DNA from: SIG307 sp964545045
GTDB taxonomy: Bacteria > Bacillota > Clostridia > Lachnospirales > Lachnospiraceae
Length of the DNA stretch: 64,000 bases
Direction of reading: 5' to 3'
NCBI GenBank assembly: GCA_964545045.1
Contig: CAZJEN010000016.1
Location: 11,956 to 75,955, forward strand
Of this stretch, positions 53,670 to 61,134 are shown piece by piece. The number at the start of each line of letters is the position of its first letter. Position 1 is the first letter of the stretch. A program made the translations under genes and the position numbers. Under the pieces are notes generated by a model that was given only the letters and a program-made list of their open reading frames with translations, was not told the origin of the DNA and searched no databases.

Positions 53670-53734
53670 AAGCTCCACCTCCATTCTTTGAGAATGAAGG
53701 TCAACGCACCCTGTAACACGATTGTTCCATAAGT

Positions 53735-53765
53735 TTATCATAACGCAAATCGAACTAATGTTCTA
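53735..53765 (-). promoter_or_regulatory. Weakened toxin promoter, copy B
   Basis: On the minus strand the boxes read TAGAAC and TATGAT with a 17-bp spacer, against TTGAAC and TATAAT in copy A. Both changes move away from consensus. Confidence 0.55.
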
Positions 53766-53820
53766 GTGAAAAACGATGGATTTTGAATAAATTAAAGAGG
53801 AGAAAAGGAGTAATTGTTGT

Positions 53821-54315
53821 ATGGGAAACGGTGGACAGATACGAACCTTAGAAGAACAAGTTGTATCCCTCTTACAAAAAAAGAACTATCACATTTCCTT
53901 TGCGGAGTCTTGTACCGGCGGGCTTTGTTCCGCACGGTTGGTAAGTGTAGCCAGTGCATCGGCGGTGTTTGATGCAGGTGTGGTGACCTATGCAAATGAG
54001 GCGAAGATAAAGTATCTCGGAGTGAAGCCGGAGACCATCGAAAACTATGGAGTGGTCAGCGAACCGGTAGCGGGACAGATGGCAGAAGGTGTGGCGAAAG
54101 CGCAGAACGCGGAGGTCGGAGTTGGCGTGTCCGGCATCGCGGGACCGACCGGAGGAACTGCTACAAAACCGGTGGGCATGGTTTGCTTCGGCTTTTACGT
54201 GGACGGAGAAGTGACTACGGTGACAAAGCAGTTCGGCGACCTTGGAAGAAATGTAGTACGAGAAGCGGCAACGGAGTTTGTGTTTGAGACGCTGGCGGAG
54301 TTGCTGAAGAAATAG
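53821..54315 (+). CDS. pncC: CinA C-terminal-domain protein, nicotinamide-nucleotide amidase
   Basis: This is a 164-residue stand-alone CinA C-terminal domain. SFAESCTGGLCSARL holds the nucleophile Ser, GVVTYANEAKIKYLGV follows, and GVSGIAGPTGGTATKPVGMVCFG is the substrate loop. The family deamidates nicotinamide mononucleotide to nicotinate mononucleotide in NAD recycling. The N-terminal CinA domain is absent, as in many bacteria. RBS is AAAAGGAG. Confidence 0.92.
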   Translation: MGNGGQIRTLEEQVVSLLQKKNYHISFAESCTGGLCSARLVSVASASAVFDAGVVTYANEAKIKYLGVKPETIENYGVVSEPVAGQMAEGVAKAQNAEVGVGVSGIAGPTGGTATKPVGMVCFGFYVDGEVTTVTKQFGDLGRNVVREAATEFVFETLAELLKK

Positions 54316-54409
54316 TCGGCGTTCATAAGCGTTTGGTGAAAAACAGAAGTTAAGAGATAAGTGAAAAGAAGAAAAGTTGAATAAAAAGGTACATGGGAGG
54401 AGTAAGGCG

Positions 54410-54820
54410 ATGAAAGCGTATGAACACAAGGTACAGTATTATGAAACCGATAAGATGGGGATTGTACACCATTCCAATTACATCCGCTGGATGGAAGAGG
54501 CCAGAGTAGATTTCCTGGAGCAAATCGGTTGGGGCATGGACCGGTTGGAGGCACTGGGGATGGTATCTCCGGTGACCGGTGTGGAGTGTAAGTACAAGGT
54601 GAGTACAAAATTCCCGGAGCGAATCCGAATTGAAGTGGGGATTGAAGAATTCCGTGGGGTGAAGCTGAAAATAAAGTATGCCATGTACAAGGAAGACGGA
54701 ACCCTTGCCTGTGAAGGACATTCGGAGCATGGTTTTCTTGACGCAAACGGTAAAATTATTTCCGTGAAGAAAGAGTTTCCGGAGTGCTATGCGGCGTTGA
54801 TGGAGCACGCGGAAGCTTAG
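54410..54820 (+). CDS. Hot-dog acyl-CoA thioesterase (YbgC/4HBT type)
   Basis: This is a 136-residue protein starting at the ATG behind GGGAGGAG; an in-frame TTG at 54377 is rejected. VQYYETDKMGIVHHSNYIRWMEEARVDFL is the signature with the catalytic Asp, and GVECKYKVSTKFPERIRIEVGIEEFRGVKLKIKYAM is the hot-dog core. It hydrolyses acyl-CoA thioesters; chain length is unknown. The next gene follows after 19 bp. Confidence 0.9.
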   Translation: MKAYEHKVQYYETDKMGIVHHSNYIRWMEEARVDFLEQIGWGMDRLEALGMVSPVTGVECKYKVSTKFPERIRIEVGIEEFRGVKLKIKYAMYKEDGTLACEGHSEHGFLDANGKIISVKKEFPECYAALMEHAEA

Positions 54821-54839
54821 TGCGTAGAGGAGGTATCAT

Positions 54840-55328
54840 ATGGAACGACGGGATAAGGTAAATTACTATTTGGATTTGGCGGAAGTGGTTTCAAAGCGTT
54901 GTACGTGTCTGCGCAGACACTACGGAGCCGTGATTGTGAAAAACGATGAGGTGATTTCTACGGGATACGTAGGCGCGCCGCGCGGCAGAAAGAATTGCAG
55001 CGATTTGGGCTATTGTATCCGGCAGAAGTTAAATATTCCGCGGGGAGAACGGTATGAGCTTTGTCGCAGTGTACATGCGGAGGCCAATGCCATTATCAGC
55101 GCGGAGCGGGAGAAAATGATTGACAGTACGCTTTATCTGGTAGGAAAAGAAGTCTCCACGGGAGCGTATATCGAAAAATCCAACAGCTGCTCCATGTGCA
55201 AGCGTATGGTGATCAATGCCGGAATTAAGCAGGTGGTCATTCGGGATACGGAGAACGAGTACCGTGTCATTGAGGTACAGGATTGGATTGAGAATGACGA
55301 GTCTCTGGAGGGAAGTTTTGGGTATTAA
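54840..55328 (+). CDS. Deoxycytidylate deaminase family protein
   Basis: This is a 162-residue protein behind AGAGGAGG. The zinc motif HAEANAII (His plus catalytic Glu) and CSMCKRMVINAGI (PCxxC-like Cys pair) identify the dCMP/cytidine deaminase family. RRHYGAVIVKNDEVISTGYVGAPRG is the typical dCMP deaminase N-terminal part. It supplies dUMP for dTMP synthesis. The usual Pro before the first Cys is replaced by Ser. Confidence 0.92.
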   Translation: MERRDKVNYYLDLAEVVSKRCTCLRRHYGAVIVKNDEVISTGYVGAPRGRKNCSDLGYCIRQKLNIPRGERYELCRSVHAEANAIISAEREKMIDSTLYLVGKEVSTGAYIEKSNSCSMCKRMVINAGIKQVVIRDTENEYRVIEVQDWIENDESLEGSFGY

Positions 55329-55361
55329 ACAATTTGATTGAATGTGATTGACACGGACAGG

Positions 55362-55408
55362 GAAGGTGCCTATGTGGAATGGGTACCTTTTCATTTTTTT
55401 TTTTTTTA
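55362..55408 (+). terminator. Terminator after the deaminase gene
   Basis: AAGGTGCC pairs with GGGTACCTT with one mismatch, followed by a long T tract (55395-55408). Confidence 0.75.
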
Positions 55409-55446
55409 ATGTTATAGATGATTAATATATGAAAGAGAACGTATGT

Positions 55447-55476
55447 TTGACAAGGCGTGTGAGGGTATGGTATACT
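55447..55476 (+). promoter_or_regulatory. Promoter of the DUF3788/DUF3795 gene
   Basis: TTGACA (55447-55452), an 18-bp spacer and TATACT (55471-55476) with extended -10 TGG. Confidence 0.75.
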
Positions 55477-55536
55477 CAGATTATGGAGTTGAGTTAACCA
55501 AATGATAGTTGATGAGGAATTTATTGGAGGGCATAT

Positions 55537-56259
55537 ATGAATAATCTTGAGAGAATCAGTTATGAAACTATGGTTTTTATGCGTGGCAAATATCGTTTGG
55601 ATGAAATTGGTGACGGTAAGGATGAGTTGAAGTTTAAACAGGGTGCAAAAACGATTTTGACAATATATCTTCATGAAGACAAATATACGTTTCTTGTGAT
55701 ATTCGGAAAGAAGGAACGGGAAGTATTTGATGCGAGACGTGATGAGTTCTCAAAGTATATATTGGACTATTATGACGGCTCCAAGACATATCATGACGGA
55801 AAATGGATGTTTATCGATGTGACGACACTGGAACAATTGGAAGAGGTTAAGAAGCTCATTCTCATAAAGAAAAAGCCGAACCGTAAGTCGTTCCCGAAGG
55901 AGAATGCGGTGTATTCCATGTGTGGGCAGCGGTGCGATTTGTGTGTGCATTATGTCGGAACAACCGATGAACAGCGTGCGATAATGGAGCCTCACTTGCA
56001 GAAGATGTGGGGCATAACGGATTGGAGCATGCGTTGTAACGGCTGTTACAGTTCGGAGTGCTATTGCAAAGATGATCCGTGTAATGCAAAGGGGTGTGCG
56101 ACGAAGAAAGGGCTTGCCGAGTGCAGGGCGTGCAAAGAGTTTCCGTGCATCAAAGCTACGTCTGCTGATTACCGTTCTATGATACATACCGAGGTACATT
56201 ATGCGGATGAAATCACCTGGGGAATTTTGCCGTATGTGCCGTATCAATATGAGAAATAA
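55537..56259 (+). CDS. DUF3788-like plus DUF3795 fusion protein
   Basis: This is a 240-residue protein behind ATTGGAGG. Residues 1-118 resemble DUF3788 (YTFLVIFGKKEREVFDARRDEFS, YHDGKWMFIDV, LILIKKKPN). Residues 125-240 carry the Cys-rich DUF3795 pattern: MCGQRCDLCVHYV, MRCNGCYSSECYCKDDPC, CATKKGLAECRACKEFPC. That is about a dozen cysteines, suggesting metal binding. Both domains lack an assigned function. Confidence 0.8.
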   Translation: MNNLERISYETMVFMRGKYRLDEIGDGKDELKFKQGAKTILTIYLHEDKYTFLVIFGKKEREVFDARRDEFSKYILDYYDGSKTYHDGKWMFIDVTTLEQLEEVKKLILIKKKPNRKSFPKENAVYSMCGQRCDLCVHYVGTTDEQRAIMEPHLQKMWGITDWSMRCNGCYSSECYCKDDPCNAKGCATKKGLAECRACKEFPCIKATSADYRSMIHTEVHYADEITWGILPYVPYQYEK

Positions 56260-56364
56260 AAGATTGTGTATAAAGTGTGTAAAGAACGAGAGGAAATTCC
56301 CCGGCACAAGGAAGTTAACGAGATGTTGGCAAAAGCAATCTTGAGACGAAGAGGTCTGTTATAA
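56260..56364 (+). pseudogene. C-terminal remnant of a HicA toxin gene
   Basis: Directly after the preceding stop, the frame reads through VYKVCKEREEIPRHKEVNEM and LAKAILRRRGLL to a stop at 56362-56364. IPRHKEVNEMLAKAILRRRGL matches the end of HicA (PRHxxEIxxxLxxxILKxxGL). The first half, including the catalytic His region, and any ribosome site are missing. HicB follows 51 bp later, the normal HicA-HicB order. Confidence 0.78.
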
Positions 56365-56415
56365 CGGTCGCTTACAAGGTTGTGTATATGAGGAACGGTA
56401 ATCGGAGGCGATAGA

Positions 56416-56835
56416 ATGAGAAGTGTATATCCTGTATTTTTTACAAAAGCTAAAAACTGTGTATTGGTAGAAGTTCCTGATTTGGAAATACTCACAGAAG
56501 GAAAGGATATGTCGGATGCCATTGAGATGGCACGGGATGCGATTGAACTGAACTGCGTATCCAGAGAGGATGCGAAAGAGGTAATTCCGAAGCCGTCGGA
56601 TATCAGTGTCTTGGATGTTTCCCAGGCGACATTTGCCGGAGAAGGGGCTACGGTCATTTCTCTTGTGGATATTGATTCCGGAGAGTATCGGAGAAAGATC
56701 GATACAAAAACAGTCAGAAGAAATGTCGCTTTGCCAAGCTGGCTGAATTATGAGGCAGAACATGCCGGAATAAACGTATCTCGGGTATTGCAGGAAGCAT
56801 TGATGAAAGTATTAAATTTAGAACATAGAAGATAG
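56416..56835 (+). CDS. hicB: HicB-family antitoxin, orphan
   Basis: This is a 139-residue protein behind ATCGGAGGCG. YPVFFTKAKNCVLVEVPDLEILTEGKDMSDAIEMARDAI is the HicB partial RNase H fold that blocks HicA. VRRNVALPSWLNYEAEHAGINVSRVLQEAL is a C-terminal ribbon-helix-helix DNA-binding domain. The upstream toxin is truncated, so HicB here may act as a free repressor or protect against HicA from elsewhere. Confidence 0.87.
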   Translation: MRSVYPVFFTKAKNCVLVEVPDLEILTEGKDMSDAIEMARDAIELNCVSREDAKEVIPKPSDISVLDVSQATFAGEGATVISLVDIDSGEYRRKIDTKTVRRNVALPSWLNYEAEHAGINVSRVLQEALMKVLNLEHRR

Positions 56836-56872
56836 AGAAGAATAAGATAATAAAATAAACGGATAATAGTAT

Positions 56873-56905
56873 CGGGGTTTCGCAAGTTGCGAAGCCCCGT
56901 TTTAC
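56873..56905 (+). terminator. Terminator of hicB
   Basis: CGGGGTTTCGCAA pairs with TTGCGAAGCCCCG (one wobble) followed by TTTTACT. Confidence 0.88.
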
Positions 56906-57146
56906 TATCTGTCGGAAGTGTAATATAAATCGGCCCGTCCGAAACTATAATTTTTTGTCATTTGCCCGAAGGGCCGCGCTTTTAGCGTAGTCGAAATCAC
57001 CTCTTAGAAAAGACTGGGCGCGAGGTCGCTCCCGAGCGTCCTAGTCGTTCTTAGAGGAAGTTTGACGGAGCGTTGCGACATGCAAAAAAATATAGTTTCG
57101 GACGGGCCGATGTTAGTTAACCTACCCCAGATAGTAAAACGGGGCT
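56893..57146. repeat. 254-bp inverted-repeat element between convergent genes
   Basis: Outer arms AGCCCCGTTTTACTATCTG (56893-56911) and its exact complement (57128-57146); second arms at 56929-56949 and 57091-57111 are also exact (21 bp, CGGCCCGTCCGAAACTATA within). The middle holds GCCC-GAA-GGGC (56964-56974) and CCTCTTAGAA.../...TTCTTAGAGG. No credible coding signal is present. The left outer arm is the descending half of the hicB terminator, and the right one abuts the arabinofuranosidase stop codon. Confidence 0.8.
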
Positions 57147-57147
57147 A

Positions 57148-58749
57148 TTACATCTTCTTAAACCGGAACACATTCCAGGACAGTGGCTGTACCTCAGCGG
57201 TAAGCTTTCCGCCCTCGAAGGTCTGCCCGGAAACGGTCTTCGGTAAAATCACATTCGGATTCTCGAAGCTGTTCTCGGCAGCCAAATCCTCACAGAATAT
57301 TACAATCTGCTCCTCAAAGGTAAAGCCTTCGAAACCGCGGATATCCAGCTCTACCGGGTAGGAGGTTTCGGCGTTACGGTTGATGGCAAAGATGGTTAAG
57401 CTGTCGGTGTCTGCATCGTAAGCGGCAGCGGTGTCCACGTACGGAACCCCTTCCTTCTCCATGTACTGGGAGGTGTCGTTTACGAAATAGCCCGGGATGT
57501 CATAGGTCTCACATGCGGTATCTACCTGCAGGGAGGTACCTTTTGCGTACTGCATCATCTGCATGAAGATGTGGTGGGAAGCGGACTTCCATACATGGTC
57601 ATGGTTGGATGCGCAAAGTGCGCCGAGGCCACCGGTCATACAGCCGATCTTTACGCGGTCTGCGTGACGCAGGAACGCCAGCTGGATGGATGCCATGGAA
57701 AGAGCCTGCAGCATCTCACTGCCCGGGAATCTGCGCTCCGGCATATTGTCCGGGTCGTGCAGGATGTACTTTCTGTCCGGATTGAAGCGGTAGTGGGACA
57801 TCGGCATGTTGTACGGGCCGTATCCCGGATGGAGAGGCTCGTTCGGACGAATCATTCCGCCGTACTCGTCAAAGGACAGCATCATCTTCTTCGGAGAATG
57901 GTGCTTTGCCTGAATTAAGTCGCAGAGAGCAATCTCGGTATTGATGAAATCTTCATAGTAGTGGGAACCGCCAAGCAACGCCTTGTAATCTCCAGGTGGT
58001 GCGGCATGGTAGTGATGCATGGAAATGTAATCTACGGTGTCGTAGCACTCCTGCAATACATCCTCCTCCCACTGCGGATAGGTATTCATCCAAAGAGAAG
58101 AGGAAGCGCATACTGCGGTCTCGATGCGGGCATCGGTCCACTTCATTACCTTGGAAACTTCGTTACATAAAATACCGTAGCCCTTCGGGTTCTGTCCCCA
58201 GGAACCAATCTGCCACGGGCCGTCCATTTCGTTGCCCAAGTACCAGGTCTTAACGTCGTACGGATTCTCGTGACCGTACTGGCGACGCAAATCGGACCAG
58301 TAGGTGCCGCCCGGATGGTTGGTGTATTCTACGATGTGCTGGGCATCCTTGATGTCGCCGGTACCGAGATTGATGGTGTACATTGCTTCGGTGCCTACCT
58401 GCTCTGCCCACTGTAAGTATTCGTCATGACCGACCTCGTTGGTAATGTACTGATACCAGGCAAGGTCTAAGTGCTTCTTTCTCTGGTCCTTCGGACCGAT
58501 GGAATCCTTCCATTCCCAACCGGAAACAAAGTTACCGCCCGGAAGACGACAAGCCGGCATACCGGTCTTTTTCAGGGCGTCGATAAAGTCCTGGCGGAAG
58601 CCCAATTCATTTGCGGTCGGATGCTTCGGATTGAACATGGTGCCGTTTACCATGGTACCGATCGGCTCTAAGAATGTACTGAACAGACGCGGGGAAATCT
58701 CGCCGATGGTAAAGGACGGATGAACCGTGATTTTTGCTTTTTGTGCCAT
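57148..58749 (-). CDS. abfA: GH51 alpha-L-arabinofuranosidase
   Basis: The protein has 533 residues from the ATG at 58749 behind GGAGGAGG; an upstream ATG at 58764 lies before the site. Acid/base Glu174 is in WYLGNEMDG and nucleophile Glu295 in LSFDEYGGM, positions matching well-studied GH51 enzymes. RLPGGNFVSGWEWKDSIGP is also conserved. A C-terminal beta-sandwich follows. There is no signal peptide. It removes arabinose branches from imported arabinoxylo-oligosaccharides. It is divergent from the glucuronidase gene. Confidence 0.95.
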   Translation of the reverse strand: MAQKAKITVHPSFTIGEISPRLFSTFLEPIGTMVNGTMFNPKHPTANELGFRQDFIDALKKTGMPACRLPGGNFVSGWEWKDSIGPKDQRKKHLDLAWYQYITNEVGHDEYLQWAEQVGTEAMYTINLGTGDIKDAQHIVEYTNHPGGTYWSDLRRQYGHENPYDVKTWYLGNEMDGPWQIGSWGQNPKGYGILCNEVSKVMKWTDARIETAVCASSSLWMNTYPQWEEDVLQECYDTVDYISMHHYHAAPPGDYKALLGGSHYYEDFINTEIALCDLIQAKHHSPKKMMLSFDEYGGMIRPNEPLHPGYGPYNMPMSHYRFNPDRKYILHDPDNMPERRFPGSEMLQALSMASIQLAFLRHADRVKIGCMTGGLGALCASNHDHVWKSASHHIFMQMMQYAKGTSLQVDTACETYDIPGYFVNDTSQYMEKEGVPYVDTAAAYDADTDSLTIFAINRNAETSYPVELDIRGFEGFTFEEQIVIFCEDLAAENSFENPNVILPKTVSGQTFEGGKLTAEVQPLSWNVFRFKKM

Positions 58750-58771
58750 AATAACCTCCTCCATATACTGT

Positions 58772-58788
58772 GCTAATCATAGATTAGC
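58772..58788. promoter_or_regulatory. Dyad in the abfA leader
   Basis: GCTAATC-ATA-GATTAGC, a perfect 7-bp inverted repeat between the abfA -10 box and its ribosome site; a possible operator. Confidence 0.5.
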
Positions 58789-58806
58789 GTTCTAACTCAT
58801 AATAAT

Positions 58807-58835
58807 ATCGTAACAAAGACGGTGGTTTCTGTCAA
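58807..58835 (-). promoter_or_regulatory. Promoter of abfA
   Basis: On the minus strand: TTGACA (58830-58835), a 17-bp spacer and TACGAT (58807-58812). Confidence 0.7.
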
Positions 58836-58886
58836 GGAAAGCATCTGAGCAAGGTTGTAAGAATATGAACAAAGCAGCGAAAATTA

Positions 58887-58900
58887 TGAAAGCGTTTTCA
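58887..58900. promoter_or_regulatory. Catabolite-responsive element (cre)
   Basis: TGAAAGCGTTTTCA matches the CcpA consensus TGWNANCGNTNWCA at every fixed position. It lies between the divergent abfA and glucuronidase promoters, about 52 bp upstream of the abfA -35 box and 42 bp upstream of the glucuronidase -35 box. Confidence 0.85.
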
Positions 58901-58941
58901 AAAAAGCCTGATTAAAATGGCGAAATGATGGAAGAAAACCG

Positions 58942-58970
58942 TTGCAAAAAAGGAAAAGATAAGGTATACT
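58942..58970 (+). promoter_or_regulatory. Promoter of the glucuronidase operon
   Basis: TTGCAA (58942-58947), a 17-bp spacer and TATACT (58965-58970). Confidence 0.72.
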
Positions 58971-58998
58971 GAGGGTAACAGAATGTAGGAGGTGCCCT

Positions 58999-61056
58999 AT
59001 GGCAGACTATACCAAGGCTTGGCTTTCGTACAAAATGAAAGCACTTACAAATTCGACACTTTGGAAAAAAGTAATTGTAGCAGCGGACGAGAAGAATGAT
59101 CCGTTACCGCAGACCGTGGATACGGCGGTGAAGGAACTGACTCGTGCGGCAAAGGAATTATTCGGAACAGAGCTTAAAAATGAAAGAAAGAATGTATCCT
59201 TTTTCGGCGCAGAGCCGTCGGCAGTGGAGCTTAAGAACCTGACCGGCTGTGACGAGGGAATTGTGTTGGTGTATCTTCCGGCACTGAAGGATGCGTATAA
59301 AGAAGGTTACCGTCTTGTGGTGACCGAGACGGCGGCGTATGTGGTTGCGGGAACCGGACGCGGTATCTTATACGGAGCCTTTGATTTGATTCGTACCGAG
59401 ATTATTGAGGATGCGCTTGCGGTATGTGATAAGAAGATTATCCCGGACAATCCGCTTCGTATGATGAACCATTGGGACAATATGGATAACAGCATTGAGC
59501 GTGGTTATTCCGGCGAGTCCTTCTTCTTTAAGAATAACGAGGTTGTGGTAAACGACCGTACGAGAGAGTATGCGAGATTGTGTGCTTCCGTTGGTATCAA
59601 CTCCTCTATCATCAATAACGTGAATGTAAAGCATGCGGCAACCTATCTCATTACCCCGCGTTATGAGAAGGAATTAAAGGAAATGTCCGAGATTTTTGCG
59701 GAGTACGGCGTGGATTTGTACCTTTCCTTAAACTTTGCGGCACCGATGGAACTGGCGGGACTGCCTGTATCCGATCCGCTCAACGAGGATGTCAGAGCAT
59801 GGTGGAAGGATACCATGAAGAGCGTATTCATGGCAATTCCGAAGCTGGCAGGCTTTTTGGTAAAGGCGGATTCCGAGGGACGTCCGGGGCCGCATACCTA
59901 CGGCAGAACCCAGGCCGAGGGCGCTAATATGTTGGCTGAGATGGTGGCGCCGTTTGACGGTAAGATTATTTGGCGTTGCTTTGTATATAACTGTACCCAG
60001 GACTGGCGTGACCGTAAGACGGACCGTGCCCGTGCGGGTTATGACCACTTTAAGCCGCTTGACGGACAGTTTGCGGATAATGTGGTACTCCAGATTAAAA
60101 ACGGTCCGATGGACTTCCAGATTCGTGAGCCGATTTCCCCGCTTTTGGGCGGCCTGGAAAAGACGAACCAGATTTTGGAGGTACAGGCGGCGCAGGAGTA
60201 TACAGGTCAGCAGAGACATTTCTGTTACCTGATTCCGATGTGGAAGGAGGTTCTTGATTTCAAGACCTATTGTGCACCGGAGAATGATACGGTGGCGGAT
60301 ATTGTGGCAGGACGCACCTTCGGAAACGTTTCCTGTGGTATGGCAGCGGTGACTAACACCGGTAACGATGTAAACTGGACCGGTCACGATTTCGCAGCAA
60401 TGAACTGGTACGGCTTCGGTCGTTTGGCATTTACCACGTCCCTTTCAGCGAAGGAAATCGCAGAGGAGTGGATTAAGCTTGCGGTAACAAAGGATGAGAA
60501 GGCTGTGAAGGCTTTGACTGATATGGCACTTTGTTCCAGAGAAGTATATGAAAAGTACACCTCTCCGTTAGGAATCGGCTGGATGGTAAATCCGAACCAC
60601 CACTACGGCCCGAATGTAGACGGTTACGAGTACGACCGTTGGGGTACCTACCATCGTGCGGACTTGCACGGTATCGGTGTGGACCGTACCACCAAGGGTA
60701 CCGGATATACTACCCAGTATCGCGAGGAAAACTTTAAGATGTACGAAGACCCGGCTACCTGTCCTGAGGAGTTGTTGCTGTTCTTCCACTACATCCGCTA
60801 TGACTATGTATTGAAGAGTGGAAAGACGTTGATTCAGCATATTTACGATACCCATTTTGAGGGTGTGGAGCAGGCAGAGCAGTTCCTTGAAACGATTAAG
60901 AGCTTAAAGGATGTGATTCCGGAGGATATGTATGCGCGTATCCTGCCGCGATTCGAGCATCAGGCAGCACATTCCAAGGACTGGAGAGATATTGTGAATT
61001 CTTATTTCTGGCGTAAGTCTGGTATCGAGGATGAGAAGGGAAGAGAATTCTTCTAG
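58999..61056 (+). CDS. aguA: GH67 alpha-glucuronidase
   Basis: This is a 685-residue protein starting behind GTAGGAGG. Glu293 in ADSEGRPGP aligns with the family's catalytic acid. GTGRGILYGAFDLIR, MMNHWDNMDNSIERGYSG, WRCFVYNC and PNHHYGPNVDGYEYDRWGTYHRAD are GH67 hallmarks. It removes (4-O-methyl)glucuronic acid from the non-reducing end of aldouronic acids. There is no signal peptide, so it is cytoplasmic. uxuA follows in the same operon and can process the released uronate. Confidence 0.96.
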   Translation: MADYTKAWLSYKMKALTNSTLWKKVIVAADEKNDPLPQTVDTAVKELTRAAKELFGTELKNERKNVSFFGAEPSAVELKNLTGCDEGIVLVYLPALKDAYKEGYRLVVTETAAYVVAGTGRGILYGAFDLIRTEIIEDALAVCDKKIIPDNPLRMMNHWDNMDNSIERGYSGESFFFKNNEVVVNDRTREYARLCASVGINSSIINNVNVKHAATYLITPRYEKELKEMSEIFAEYGVDLYLSLNFAAPMELAGLPVSDPLNEDVRAWWKDTMKSVFMAIPKLAGFLVKADSEGRPGPHTYGRTQAEGANMLAEMVAPFDGKIIWRCFVYNCTQDWRDRKTDRARAGYDHFKPLDGQFADNVVLQIKNGPMDFQIREPISPLLGGLEKTNQILEVQAAQEYTGQQRHFCYLIPMWKEVLDFKTYCAPENDTVADIVAGRTFGNVSCGMAAVTNTGNDVNWTGHDFAAMNWYGFGRLAFTTSLSAKEIAEEWIKLAVTKDEKAVKALTDMALCSREVYEKYTSPLGIGWMVNPNHHYGPNVDGYEYDRWGTYHRADLHGIGVDRTTKGTGYTTQYREENFKMYEDPATCPEELLLFFHYIRYDYVLKSGKTLIQHIYDTHFEGVEQAEQFLETIKSLKDVIPEDMYARILPRFEHQAAHSKDWRDIVNSYFWRKSGIEDEKGREFF

Positions 61057-61134
61057 GATTTCGCAGTCTGCGGACGAAACTATGAATGGAAAAGAAACAG
61101 AATTAATTTAAGAAATAATCAGGAGGACAAAACT

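Larger units (their letters stand above)
53424..53765. repeat. Direct repeat, copy B (type I toxin-antitoxin module)
   Basis: This is the second copy of the segment at 47398-47740 with the same order of promoter, RNA, terminator and toxin. Differences cluster in the terminator loop and in the toxin promoter. Confidence 0.85.

Noticed and set aside
47398..53765. Composite transposon or insertion sequences at the direct repeats
   Set aside because: The repeats encode a toxin and an RNA, not a transposase. I see no terminal inverted repeats or target-site duplications.
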